From NCBI GenBank assembly GCA_051881615.1, contig JBJEQF010000004.1:11299-75298 (forward strand): a DNA stretch of 64,000 nucleotides, read 5' to 3'. Within the stretch, counting starts at the first letter, position 1. Each line of letters begins with the position of its first letter. A program made the position numbers and the translations under genes. The notes beneath the pieces were generated by a model. The model saw only the letters and a program-made list of their open reading frames with translations, was not told the origin of the DNA and did no database searches. This document shows positions 36,938-44,575 of this stretch, piece after piece. The stretch comes from CAMFTQ01 sp051881615 (GTDB lineage: Bacteria; Bacillota; Clostridia; Oscillospirales; Acutalibacteraceae).

Positions 36938-37297
36938 TTAATAAAAACCGTCACCGCTACCGTACACAGAACCGTCACTGCGGGAATATAATCTGTTGTA
37001 TAATCCTATGAGCCTTTTGCGGTTGGTACGGCGGAAAGATACATCAATTCCTTTTTCCCTGTAAAGGTATTGATAGTCATATTTGCGCAACAGTTTGGTG
37101 ACGGTATTGGGTGGAGTATAGTTATCTCCCACAGCACTCAAAAGGTCGGTAGCAGTACCGAGCCATTCCTTTCTTGTCTGCATATATGCTATTGTCTTAT
37201 GAAGAAAAGGGTGTTCTTTAGTAAGTACGGGCATACCCGTCTGCGGTATATCCCCAAGTGCTTCGGCTACAATTCGTTCACCTTTGGTTATTTGCAT
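36938..37297 (-). CDS. Element protein with winged-helix-like C-terminus, unknown function
   Basis: A 119-residue protein. The N-terminal part (KGERIVAEALGD) is short. The C-terminal half (TATDLLSAVGD, PPNTVTKLLRKYDYQYL, then VSFRRTNRKRLIGLYN) resembles the small DNA-binding domain at the end of phage and plasmid primase-helicases. It may be a detached piece of such a protein or a small DNA-binding regulator. The ATG at 37297 has GGGAGGT eight bases upstream, and a TTG two codons earlier is too close to that site. It overlaps or abuts the next gene upstream with a 2-base gap. Confidence 0.6.
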   Translation of the reverse strand: MQITKGERIVAEALGDIPQTGMPVLTKEHPFLHKTIAYMQTRKEWLGTATDLLSAVGDNYTPPNTVTKLLRKYDYQYLYREKGIDVSFRRTNRKRLIGLYNRLYSRSDGSVYGSGDGFY

Positions 37298-37299
37298 TT

Positions 37300-37617
37300 T
37301 CAATACCTCCCTTCGGCGGGTATCTTATGATTTTTTAAGCTGTTATTCTGCTTCTTGGCAAATTCACTTGCCGCCGCCCGTCGCTCATCGCTGTACGGCT
37401 CGGTCAGGCGAAAGCAGAACCGACCTTTCGCAACCTCAAAGGAAAGACCACCGTCCTCTGTGTCATCGGTCAGTCTACACAAGTCGGGATGTTTTACCGA
37501 GTAGGCGGTCAGTCTGTTTTTGAGATCGGTGTTATAGGTGTTGACCGTAATCCACGGACTTGCTTCATCGAAAAATATCTCTGTTGTTTTCTGCGACTTT
37601 TTCAAACCTGTTTTCAT
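37300..37617 (-). CDS. Conserved small element protein, unknown function
   Basis: A 105-residue protein I cannot assign. It starts KTGLKKSQKTTEIFFDEASP and contains TVNTYNTDLKNRLTAY and KGRFCFRLTEPYSDERRAAASEFAKK, which predicts a compact alpha/beta fold without a membrane segment. It is the first gene of the ParB-recombinase run and follows a long untranslated region with a structured leader. Proteins of this kind are familiar from Clostridial integrative elements next to ParB, but no role is known to me. Confidence 0.6.
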   Translation of the reverse strand: MKTGLKKSQKTTEIFFDEASPWITVNTYNTDLKNRLTAYSVKHPDLCRLTDDTEDGGLSFEVAKGRFCFRLTEPYSDERRAAASEFAKKQNNSLKNHKIPAEGRY

Positions 37618-37984
37618 TACATCACGCTCCTTTCGAAAAATAGCTTATTTTTTCTTTGCTTTTGCAAGAGGGGCATTTTTGACCGATTTTTCACAGCTTA
37701 TGACCTGTGAAAAATACAGATTTTCCGTTAGAAATGCTCCAAACGATGCAGACATCGTTAAACCTGTTTCTGTTTGGAAAATCCCGACTTTTACAGTTCA
37801 AGAGCCATTTTGCCGTTTTGCCCGAATATCGTTCCTGCCCCGGAATCTCACCGCAGCGTTGCCACGCTCGCTCCCGACAGGGAGGTCATCGCACAGTCAT
37901 ATCCCATTCGGACGGTCATTTAGTTTTCAAAGTACAACTGGGGTGTATATGTCACGATCGTAAATTCAATTTAAGTGCCAAGAG
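37618..37984. other. Non-coding region upstream of the ParB operon
   Basis: About 370 bases between the small element gene and the end of the structured transcript. It is mixed GC with several short ORFs on the wrong strand, none with a ribosome site. I see no feature I can support. Confidence 0.35.
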
Positions 37985-38250
37985 AAAAATATAAAGCCGC
38001 CACATATCAACACTAATAATCGGCGAAAGCTTTGCTCTCGCTTCAAATCAGATGCTCATATGTGACGGCTTTGAATTATTCAAAAGACCATACTGTTTGC
38101 GTCGACTCAACTCCACCTTAAACAGTACAAAAAACAGCGGTGGCGAGTCACGGTACGCTCCCAAAGGAGAATACCGCCGGTATAGCGGACTGGTACCTGA
38201 CTATACCTCTACGAAGACATCATATTCAGTTGGATACCTCATAAGAGGTT
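37985..38250 (-). ncRNA. Candidate structured leader or small RNA of the element
   Basis: On the minus strand a TTGACA/TATAAT promoter (38285-38256) would start an RNA of about 265 bases. It contains several hairpins, including GACTC..CCACC with GGTGG..GAGTC (about 38103-38151) and a final hairpin AAAGCCG.CACATAT / ATATGTG.CGGCTTT (about 37991-38072) followed by ATATTTTTC. This could be a self-contained small RNA, or an attenuated leader of the ParB-recombinase genes. Short ORFs of 13-14 codons can be read in it, but no ribosome site precedes them. Confidence 0.45.
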
Positions 38251-38255
38251 ATTCT

Positions 38256-38285
38256 ATTATAGCATATAGAACATTTGTTTGTCAA
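38256..38285 (-). promoter_or_regulatory. Promoter of the structured transcript / ParB operon
   Basis: On the minus strand, TTGACA (38285-38280), an 18-base spacer and TATAAT (38261-38256), just after the end of the CHC2/Toprim gene. Confidence 0.7.
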
Positions 38286-38333
38286 GATGTTTTGACTGGA
38301 TTTGAATGTTTCCATGATTTGTGGGAAAACGGT

Positions 38334-39386
38334 TTATAGTATCCTCTCAAACTCAGCAATCTTTTCTGATATCGTATCTACACCGTGTTTGTCCAAGTAT
38401 TCTATGGGAGAATCACACCCTTGTAGGTGTATATCTTCACAGAACATCTCATTGTTTTTGCAGTATTGACGGCACGCAGAGAAATTAACATACGGCGGTA
38501 CGAGCGGCATAATAACTTTGAAGTGTTTTTTCAATAGATCAAGCTGTCCGTTTGCAATTCTAGGTAGATACGTAGATACCACATTTGTGATCCCAAGTCC
38601 GATTAATTTGAAATAATCCTCATACGATGATACAACTATTATGCTTTTCTTTTCGGATCGTATTGCCAAATTAAGTGAATATAGATTATTTGACCGAGTG
38701 AACTTATCGTTGTTGGGATACTTATATAATTGCTCTTTGTCTGTGATATAATAGTCGAAACAAACTACAGTTCCACCTTCGTCTATCGTTGGAATAATGA
38801 TGCTATTTCTCATTTTATCACAGTAATTTCCTTTAGAAGATTTTGTTATCAAGTTTGCTTTTTCAAGTTGTGAAATTGTATATGACTTTTGTTTAGTCAT
38901 ATATTCAATAAAGCAATTAAATGAGTTATCGTGAAAACCAATGCCAAGTTGAACTATGGTTTTTCCTTTTATGCCCCAAGCGTGTAGCTGATTGATTGCA
39001 CTTTTTGCTTTACTGTTCGTTTTTAGCTGTGAATGATAGAATATTGCCGCATCACGCATTAAATTGTTTGACGAAGGCTTGATTTCAGGAAGCGTAATTC
39101 CTGCTACACTCGCAAGCTCTGAAACGGCTGCTTTGTAATCAACCTTTTTGGTTTTCATTACATACGTAATTATATCTCCGCCTAAACTACAGGCAAAACA
39201 ATAAAACGAGTTTGTTTCCGGATATACAACAAAGGATTCCAACTTGCCGCATACAGGGCATTTCCCGTGATAATTCTTACCACGTTTAAACAACTCTTGT
39301 TTTGACGAGATATAACTAACAATATCGTTTTTAGACTTAATTTCGTTGATTTCATCAGCAGATATTAAGCCTTTAGAATTAGCCAT
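38334..39386 (-). CDS. CHC2 zinc-finger primase-like protein with degenerate Toprim
   Basis: A 350-residue DnaG-like protein. The N-terminal CHC2 zinc finger is complete (CPVCG at about 43-47, CFAC at about 63-66). A primase-core-like part follows (GIGFHDNSF, KMRNSIIIPTIDEGG). In the Toprim region the catalytic Glu of the usual EGY-x-D is replaced (VVSSYEDYFKL). The expected D-x-D is MPLVPPYV, with no acidic pair. I therefore infer loss of primase catalysis with DNA binding retained. It is the last gene of the HTH-helicase-primase operon, 18 bases after the helicase stop, and may be a sensor or adaptor rather than a replication primase. Confidence 0.85.
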   Translation of the reverse strand: MANSKGLISADEINEIKSKNDIVSYISSKQELFKRGKNYHGKCPVCGKLESFVVYPETNSFYCFACSLGGDIITYVMKTKKVDYKAAVSELASVAGITLPEIKPSSNNLMRDAAIFYHSQLKTNSKAKSAINQLHAWGIKGKTIVQLGIGFHDNSFNCFIEYMTKQKSYTISQLEKANLITKSSKGNYCDKMRNSIIIPTIDEGGTVVCFDYYITDKEQLYKYPNNDKFTRSNNLYSLNLAIRSEKKSIIVVSSYEDYFKLIGLGITNVVSTYLPRIANGQLDLLKKHFKVIMPLVPPYVNFSACRQYCKNNEMFCEDIHLQGCDSPIEYLDKHGVDTISEKIAEFERIL

Positions 39387-39404
39387 ATAGCATCTCCTAA
39401 CCTA

Positions 39405-42400
39405 TTAAGAATTTAATCTTTCAAAAAGCTTCGTAAGTTTATTAGCCGTGATGGTTTCGTCATAATGCATACCTTCATAAGTGGGATGAAGCACAGGATA
39501 TGTAGGGTGTTTTGTTTTTAATATAAAGTGGTTTTCGATTAACCATTCTATAATAGTGATTAAATCATCACGGCGAACTTGTTTAAGTTTTCCATACTCT
39601 GGAAGCTTGTCCAACCCTGCATTCGTAATGCGTTTGCTACTGGCACCACGAAGCACATCTGCTAAAATGTTTATGCCATAATAACTCTTTTCGCTGATGT
39701 GAGAGAGACATTGTAAAACGGTATAAACAATATCATTTAAATCGGTCTCTTCAAACATAACCGCTTTAACTCTTGCCTTCTTTATGACCTCGACTTGTTC
39801 AAATTGCGACTGAGTCGTCGCAACTTGAATTTGTGTCGGTGTTTTAGCTGTTGCAGATATAAACTCTTTTGCAGGCACTGGTTCGGGATTCATCTTGAGC
39901 ATTTCGTAATAGTATTTGGGCGTAATAAATCTTCCGCATCCAGTACCATCTTTTTTATAATTGGTGCAGCCGAGGAAATAGTTATTTTCTTTTCCGGGTT
40001 TGACAATAAGATATCCGTCTCTGCACTGATCGCATTTCAAAATTGAAAGTTTGCCAGCCTTGTATTCGTTGGTCATAAATCCACAGACCTCCGGCTCATT
40101 AGTGCAAATAAACAATCTCAGTCCGTAAGCGTTTTTATAGCGAAATTGCATAGGATAACCACAAATAGGACAAGTTTTCTTTGCAATATTATTTTGCGGT
40201 GGCTCCTCGCTCCAATTCCCACGCAGAACAACATTTTTATAATCTCGTTTTATTTCAAGTAAAAATTCGGAGGGATTTTGTTCGGGAGCAATAAAATAAA
40301 CGCGATTTTTAGTTCTTGTCATTGCAACGTAAAACAAGCGGCGTTCTTCTGCATAATCAATGGAGCGATCACCTTTGATTACAAACGCAAGAACGGGATC
40401 ATCTTCAATTTTTGAAGGAAAACCATATGTTTCGTTGCGCCCATTTACAACTATAACATTATCATATCCCAAACCTTTTGAGGCGTGGGCAGTCATAAAT
40501 GTAATATTAAGTTTCGGATATTTTACGCTCTTGAGTTTGCTTCCTCGATTAATGTATTCAAACAAACCCGATTTTTCTAATTTATCGCCGTCAAACCCAA
40601 ATCTTCCGAGCAACAGGATAGAAGAATCTTCGGATTTCCCTTCCTTCTTGTTAAATTCAATGATCTGTTCGAGCGCAACTTCAACAGCGTGTGCAATTGC
40701 GTAATTTGCACCGCTTTTATTATCGGCATTCAGTTTTTTGGGGCTTCCATCATAAGTATAGATAATGACAGGATCGACGATGTTTTTAGGAGACTTTAAT
40801 TCTTTTGAAATTTGTGCTTCGTTTTTCTGAATGAAGTTGCCGGCAATATCAATTACTTCCTGCGAATTACGATATGTCTTTACGATTTTCAAAAGTTTTG
40901 CATATCCCATCTTCTCTTCAAACTTCGTAAAGAGCGTTATGTCGGAACCGCTAAACGCATAAATTGATTGCCAATCATCACCGACAGCAATTATCTTAGC
41001 GTCGGTAACTTCCGACAAGGCTGTTACTAAATCAAATCTTTGCCGAGAAATGTCCTGATACTCATCTACAATAATATACTTGAAATCAAGTTTTCTTTTC
41101 ATTTCCTTGACTTCTCGGAGAATCCGTGCAGATTCATTTATCATATCCTCAAAGTCAACGGCATTATTTTCCTTCAGATAACGCTCATATTCCAAATAGC
41201 AATCATTGCAAATATCCAAGAAAAGTCTTGTACGCACATTTTGTGTAGAATGATACATACGGCTGAATTCATCCGCAGTAAAGCCGTTTGTTTTGAAGTT
41301 CGTAATAAAGCGACAAATCAAATTGACAAGTTTTCTTATGTAACGGTTTTCTTCGGTGGATACGAGTTTTTCCATTACCTCTTTATTTGAGCGGTGATGT
41401 AACTCAAAACCGTTATTTTCAAGTTCTTCCTGTAAATGCTCTAAAAGCGATTTTCGATCGGAATACTGTGAGAAGGTATAAATGAGTTTCGTACCGTGCT
41501 GCCTGTGCAGATTAATTTTGTCATTTATAGCTTTTTTATATGCTTCAAGCTGATCGTCACTAAAGCGATCGTTTTTGCCGTCTTGCGTAATACCAAAATG
41601 CTCAATATAGGCAACTTTATCACCCTGCCGAATAATAAAGTCAGGAGTATATGGCTTTTTAGAAAAAAGAATATCATACTTGTACATTGGCTCATATTCA
41701 TAGTCAATGTTATTCAAATACAAGAAATTTGCAATTTCCACCTCTTGATGAGAGCGCATTACTTCACTTTGAATTGTTACAGATTTTTTTGTACGAATAT
41801 CAATAACTTGTTGCTTAAACTCGTTGAGATCGCTTCGCATTGTAGCAAAATTCGACTTTGCGATTTTATTGAAGAAACTATTGAGATCTTCACCTTCATA
41901 CGGAGCATCAAAGTACGAAGCAAAAAACATAATCAAGTTGTTTACAAGACTTTCATTCTTCAATATAGAGCTTTTGAAATAATCCTGTAAAACAAAGTAT
42001 AACTTTGAAGAATCAACAATATTAAGTTTTTCCGATGACTGTTTTCTCAATATAGCATTACCGGTTGAATGGAACGTGGCAATCGGGCAATCTATCGCCA
42101 AATCTCGATTCAACTTGTCCCGAAGTTCTTGAACAGCTTTATTTGTGAAAGAAACAACAAGAATTTGAGAAGGTTCTATACCTTTTTTCTCAACCAAATA
42201 TTTAACCTTTGCCGCAACAGTAGTAGTTTTGCCTGCACCTGCACCGGCAATAACGAGACAATAATCCTCGTCTGTTAGTATAACACGACGCTGATCTTCA
42301 TCCAATTTGATTTGGGGATCGACCTCACGAAGAATATTATCCAAATAGTGTTGTTCTTCGGTCATTGCACGGCGAATAAAAGACTCATTATGCTCGTCCA

Positions 42401-42713
42401 CAAGAGCTTCAAAATTTATGTATTTTGATAATGTGCCTTCGACAACAGAAAGTGAAAGACCATTGTTTTTGCAGAAAGCATCTAACAATCGGCTACTTTG
42501 AAGCACGCCAAAATACTCAACGATTTTCTTTCCGTCGAGCAGCCTTGCACGATATTCACTTTTTGAAACATAGCGGTTTTGTGATAATATGGCATCCATA
42601 TAAGCCTTTAAGTCCCACAAATTTTGACATTCGGGATTCTCAAATGACATATTATCCGTGACGTTATTTGCTATCGTTTCTTTCTTTTTAAAGAGTTTAG
42701 AAAACAATCCCAT
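39405..42713 (-). CDS. UvrD-like SF1 helicase with nuclease-like insert, zinc fingers and RQC-like domain
   Basis: A predicted 3'-5' DNA helicase of 1102 residues. Motif I, AGAGAGKTTT (about 155-165), follows an N-terminal helical region. An insert at about 320-375 (EVEIANFLYLNNIDYEYEP, YTPDFII, AYIEHFG) has the pattern of a PD-(D/E)XK/Vsr-like fold. Motif II, IIVDEYQD (about 549), then DDWQSIYAFSGS, TAHASKGLGYD and FYVAMTRTK follow. After them come two topoisomerase-type C4 zinc fingers (CPICG..CGF, CDQC..CGRF, about 848-925) and an RQC-like winged helix (about 1007-1098, ILADVLRGASSKRI). The start at MGLFSKLF has AAAGG upstream. It looks like a multi-part DNA-processing enzyme, possibly anti-phage. 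Confidence 0.9.
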   Translation of the reverse strand: MGLFSKLFKKKETIANNVTDNMSFENPECQNLWDLKAYMDAILSQNRYVSKSEYRARLLDGKKIVEYFGVLQSSRLLDAFCKNNGLSLSVVEGTLSKYINFEALVDEHNESFIRRAMTEEQHYLDNILREVDPQIKLDEDQRRVILTDEDYCLVIAGAGAGKTTTVAAKVKYLVEKKGIEPSQILVVSFTNKAVQELRDKLNRDLAIDCPIATFHSTGNAILRKQSSEKLNIVDSSKLYFVLQDYFKSSILKNESLVNNLIMFFASYFDAPYEGEDLNSFFNKIAKSNFATMRSDLNEFKQQVIDIRTKKSVTIQSEVMRSHQEVEIANFLYLNNIDYEYEPMYKYDILFSKKPYTPDFIIRQGDKVAYIEHFGITQDGKNDRFSDDQLEAYKKAINDKINLHRQHGTKLIYTFSQYSDRKSLLEHLQEELENNGFELHHRSNKEVMEKLVSTEENRYIRKLVNLICRFITNFKTNGFTADEFSRMYHSTQNVRTRLFLDICNDCYLEYERYLKENNAVDFEDMINESARILREVKEMKRKLDFKYIIVDEYQDISRQRFDLVTALSEVTDAKIIAVGDDWQSIYAFSGSDITLFTKFEEKMGYAKLLKIVKTYRNSQEVIDIAGNFIQKNEAQISKELKSPKNIVDPVIIYTYDGSPKKLNADNKSGANYAIAHAVEVALEQIIEFNKKEGKSEDSSILLLGRFGFDGDKLEKSGLFEYINRGSKLKSVKYPKLNITFMTAHASKGLGYDNVIVVNGRNETYGFPSKIEDDPVLAFVIKGDRSIDYAEERRLFYVAMTRTKNRVYFIAPEQNPSEFLLEIKRDYKNVVLRGNWSEEPPQNNIAKKTCPICGYPMQFRYKNAYGLRLFICTNEPEVCGFMTNEYKAGKLSILKCDQCRDGYLIVKPGKENNYFLGCTNYKKDGTGCGRFITPKYYYEMLKMNPEPVPAKEFISATAKTPTQIQVATTQSQFEQVEVIKKARVKAVMFEETDLNDIVYTVLQCLSHISEKSYYGINILADVLRGASSKRITNAGLDKLPEYGKLKQVRRDDLITIIEWLIENHFILKTKHPTYPVLHPTYEGMHYDETITANKLTKLFERLNS

Positions 42714-42739
42714 ATATATGCCTTTCTTCTCAAACAATA

Positions 42740-42922
42740 TTAGTCCGCAGAAGCACCGGATTTAATCCAGTTATCAACTTCATCAATTTTGAATTTCCAT
42801 TGTCTGCCCATTTTATGTGCAGGCATATTTTTGTTATCAATCCATTTGAAAACTGTATCTCTGCTTACGCCAAGATATTCACATATTTCTTTTAGAGAAT
42901 ACCATCTGTTAGTTATTTCCAC
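42740..42922 (-). CDS. Excisionase-like helix-turn-helix protein (HTH_17 type)
   Basis: A 60-residue DNA-binding protein of the MerR/excisionase-type HTH_17 family. It has WYSLKEICEYLGVSRDTVFK (about 7-26) with KWIDNKNMPAHKMGRQWKF behind it, ending in a short helix (VDNWIKSG). It starts at GTG 42922 with GAGAGGT seven bases upstream, and a TTGCAT/TATACT promoter lies about 45 bases before. It ends 26 bases before the helicase gene. Such small HTH proteins often lead restriction or defence operons, where they regulate them. Within an integrated element it could equally help excision. Confidence 0.85.
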   Translation of the reverse strand: MEITNRWYSLKEICEYLGVSRDTVFKWIDNKNMPAHKMGRQWKFKIDEVDNWIKSGASAD

Positions 42923-42966
42923 AATTCTGACCTCTCAAATTCAAAGTGTTAGTCTATTGCTTTTAT

Positions 42967-42995
42967 AGTATATCATAAAATAGGGTAGGATGCAA
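42967..42995 (-). promoter_or_regulatory. Promoter of the HTH-helicase-primase operon
   Basis: On the minus strand, TTGCAT (42995-42990), a 17-base spacer and TATACT (42972-42967). Confidence 0.7.
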
Positions 42996-43076
42996 TATAT
43001 CAAAGTCGATTAGCGTAGGTTTCAAAGTTTTGACATAAAATTAGCGGCAAGGAGAAATCCCTGCCGCCTTTGTCTG

Positions 43077-43454
43077 TTAGTTGTAAACTATGTCGTTATT
43101 CACGATTTCTGTGGCTCTGCTGCGGATGTTATTCATCTGAGCAACCCATTCCATTTGATTGTCCGCTTTGAACCGTTCTGTCACGCCCTCACGCTCTGCC
43201 ATTTGTTTTACAAGCCGAAAAAACATATCCTCCGCTTGCTCGTCAATGTCGGCAAGATAATCATTCAACTTACCGCTTGTCAGCAAATTCATATACAAAA
43301 CCTTATGATTCTGTTTCAAATGTCTCGCGTGCCGCCTCCCCCACAGTCCGATAGGCTTATTTTCTTCATCGGGGAGTTTTAAGTCAGGCAAGTAATAATC
43401 ACCTTGCAAAGTATAACTGATACCTGTTTTTTCGTTATAAATACGCTTTTCCAT
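43077..43454 (-). CDS. TnpV-family transposon-encoded protein
   Basis: A 125-residue protein matching the TnpV family carried by Tn4451-type elements. It has TGISYTLQGDYYLPDLKLP near the start, GLWGRRHARHLKQ in the middle and AEREGVTERFKADNQMEWV near the end. It has no membrane segment and no enzymatic motif that I can see, and TnpV function is not established. AAGGAGG precedes the ATG. It is one of three small genes with minimal gaps (2-5 bases) at the right side of the element, supporting assignment to a Tn4451/TndX-like integrative element. Confidence 0.85.
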   Translation of the reverse strand: MEKRIYNEKTGISYTLQGDYYLPDLKLPDEENKPIGLWGRRHARHLKQNHKVLYMNLLTSGKLNDYLADIDEQAEDMFFRLVKQMAEREGVTERFKADNQMEWVAQMNNIRSRATEIVNNDIVYN

Positions 43455-43456
43455 AG

Positions 43457-43639
43457 TTAAGCCTCCTTGTGTATTACTTTGAATTTCTTTTGCTTTGCAT
43501 TAAGAATTTTGAGCATAACTTCATCAACTGCATCGGTATATTTGCCGTCTGCAATAAGACTGTTTCTTTTTCCGTTAAGGCAGTCGATGATAATTCTTTG
43601 CTCGTAATCATCAAGAGCTATGTAATACTTTTTGGACAT
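43457..43639 (-). CDS. Small element protein next to TnpV
   Basis: A 60-residue protein of unknown function. It is Lys- and Asp-rich and helical (YYIALDDYEQRIIIDCLNGKR, then VMLKILNAKQKKFKVI). The ATG at 43639 (MSKKYY) has GGAG eight bases upstream. An earlier GTG overlaps that site and is unlikely. It ends two bases before the TnpV start, so it is in the same operon. It is often seen with TnpV in Clostridial elements. Confidence 0.65.
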   Translation of the reverse strand: MSKKYYIALDDYEQRIIIDCLNGKRNSLIADGKYTDAVDEVMLKILNAKQKKFKVIHKEA

Positions 43640-43644
43640 ATCTT

Positions 43645-43944
43645 TCACTCCTTCAACAAATCCTTAAACGGTGTTTCGGTTGATATAAAAGTATCGTATG
43701 TAAAGTTAGCTCCCAATCGAAATCCCATAATAAAGCTATCGAGATTCGATTCGCCGTTGACGATACTCCAAGCATTGGAAAACTCAAGAAACTTCTTTTT
43801 GTTTTCGCCTGTGAGTGCTTCTGTTAGGAACTCCTCATTGAGCATAAGGACTTCCATCTGCTTTTGAACAGTCTTATTCTGCTTAGTGCTTCGTGCTTGG
43901 GGATCAATGTTACCGTAATAGAATTCTTCAATAAATTTTGACAT
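43645..43944 (-). CDS. DUF6809-like element protein
   Basis: A 99-residue protein beginning SKFIEEFYYGNIDPQARS, the pattern of the DUF6809 family found in many Clostridial mobile elements. It ends MGFRLGANFTYDTFIS. Function is unknown. The frame is open further upstream, but the start at 43944 has GAGG upstream and matches the family N-terminus. It is first in the three-gene run that ends with TnpV. Confidence 0.75.
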   Translation of the reverse strand: MSKFIEEFYYGNIDPQARSTKQNKTVQKQMEVLMLNEEFLTEALTGENKKKFLEFSNAWSIVNGESNLDSFIMGFRLGANFTYDTFISTETPFKDLLKE

Positions 43945-44061
43945 AATCTCGTTTCCTCGTTTCTGTAATTTTATTTTACGAAGAAACCTTGAAATACACA
44001 AATGTGCGAATGAAAAATATGTGTGTTTCTGCCGGTATTTTAATGCCTTTAAATCAAATCC

Positions 44062-44075
44062 GTTATGAACACCCG
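44062..44075. other. Candidate attR of the integrated element
   Basis: GTTATGAACACCCG, a direct repeat of 33809-33822 with one mismatch. It is followed by GCACCACAT, which also resembles the GCACCATAT at the end of tRNA-Leu. The element between the two sites is about 10.25 kb. Confidence 0.45.
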
Positions 44076-44163
44076 CACCACATAATTAGCGAATAAATGC
44101 AGTCGAGTAAATCGGCTGCGTTTTGTGTTTGGCAAGGAAATTAAAAATAATTTCTGCATATAC

Positions 44164-44192
44164 TTGATATAGCCGAAAGCGTATGATATAAT
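44164..44192 (+). promoter_or_regulatory. Promoter of the antisense RNA
   Basis: TTGATA (44164-44169), a 17-base spacer and TATAAT (44187-44192). The RNA would start near 44199 and end at the 44237-44264 terminator. Confidence 0.75.
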
Positions 44193-44198
44193 AGGCTT

Positions 44199-44268
44199 AG
44201 GCAAAAATGAGATGAGAACTTAGCCGACACAAAACAACCCCCACAGATGGCAGTCTGTGGGGGTTTTA
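44199..44268 (+). ncRNA. Candidate type I antitoxin RNA (Fst/par-like)
   Basis: A short RNA of about 70 bases, defined by a strong promoter and a terminator with an 11-bp stem. Its 5' part (44203-44230) is a direct repeat of 44350-44380, which covers the start region of the small membrane ORF on the other strand. The shared blocks are AAAAATGAGAT and AGCCGACAC. It is therefore complementary to the translation start of that mRNA. Convergent genes, a shared bidirectional terminator and split direct repeats are the plan of the pAD1 par/Fst system. Confidence 0.65.
44237..44264. terminator. Shared bidirectional terminator of the toxin-antitoxin pair
   Basis: ACCCCCACAGA (44237-44247) and TCTGTGGGGGT (44254-44264) form an 11-bp stem with a 6-base loop. 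T-runs follow on both strands. Confidence 0.9.
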
Positions 44269-44282
44269 GTTTAGGCTTGTTG

Positions 44283-44372
44283 TCACTTTAAATGTCTATC
44301 AAGCCATTTGCAAATATAGTGGCAGGCTATATTTGCTGTGATAGATACAAAAAATGAGATAAGAATATTCAA
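44283..44372 (-). CDS. Small membrane peptide, candidate Fst-like type I toxin
   Basis: A 29-codon ORF starting at TTG 44372 with AGGAGG seven bases upstream. It encodes a hydrophobic helix (NILISFFVSITANIA) followed by a charged tail, CKWLDRHLK. Size, single membrane helix and a W-L-D-R tail match Fst/Ldr-type toxins. A -10 TATAAT on the minus strand (44425-44420) with TGTG just before it would start the mRNA near 44413, giving a leader of about 40 bases. The start lies within a repeat that is complementary to the convergent small RNA. I infer membrane-damaging toxin function. A harmless small membrane protein is the alternative. Confidence 0.65.
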   Translation of the reverse strand: MNILISFFVSITANIACHYICKWLDRHLK

Positions 44373-44545
44373 GCCGACACCTCCTCTCCGTTGCCGGATT
44401 GGGTAGTGACAACGTGATTATTATATCACACTTGACGAAATGCGACGAGAAATACTGTTTACTTCGAGAATAAACTGTGCTAAGATAATTACAGAAAAGA
44501 ATTTAAAAATAATTTCTTAATATACCAAAAATATTCGTAATCAAT

Positions 44546-44575
44546 AAAAGCTCCCGATTATAGGGAGCTTTTGAT
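44546..44575 (-). terminator. Terminator of the HAD phosphatase gene
   Basis: AAAAGCTCCC / GGGAGCTTTT stem around a short loop. It overlaps the last codons of the gene and is followed by T-rich sequence on the minus strand. Confidence 0.8.

Noticed and set aside
38190..38235. A 13-codon leader peptide (starting MRYPTEYDVF) in the structured transcript
   Set aside because: No ribosome site precedes it, and nothing shows it is translated.
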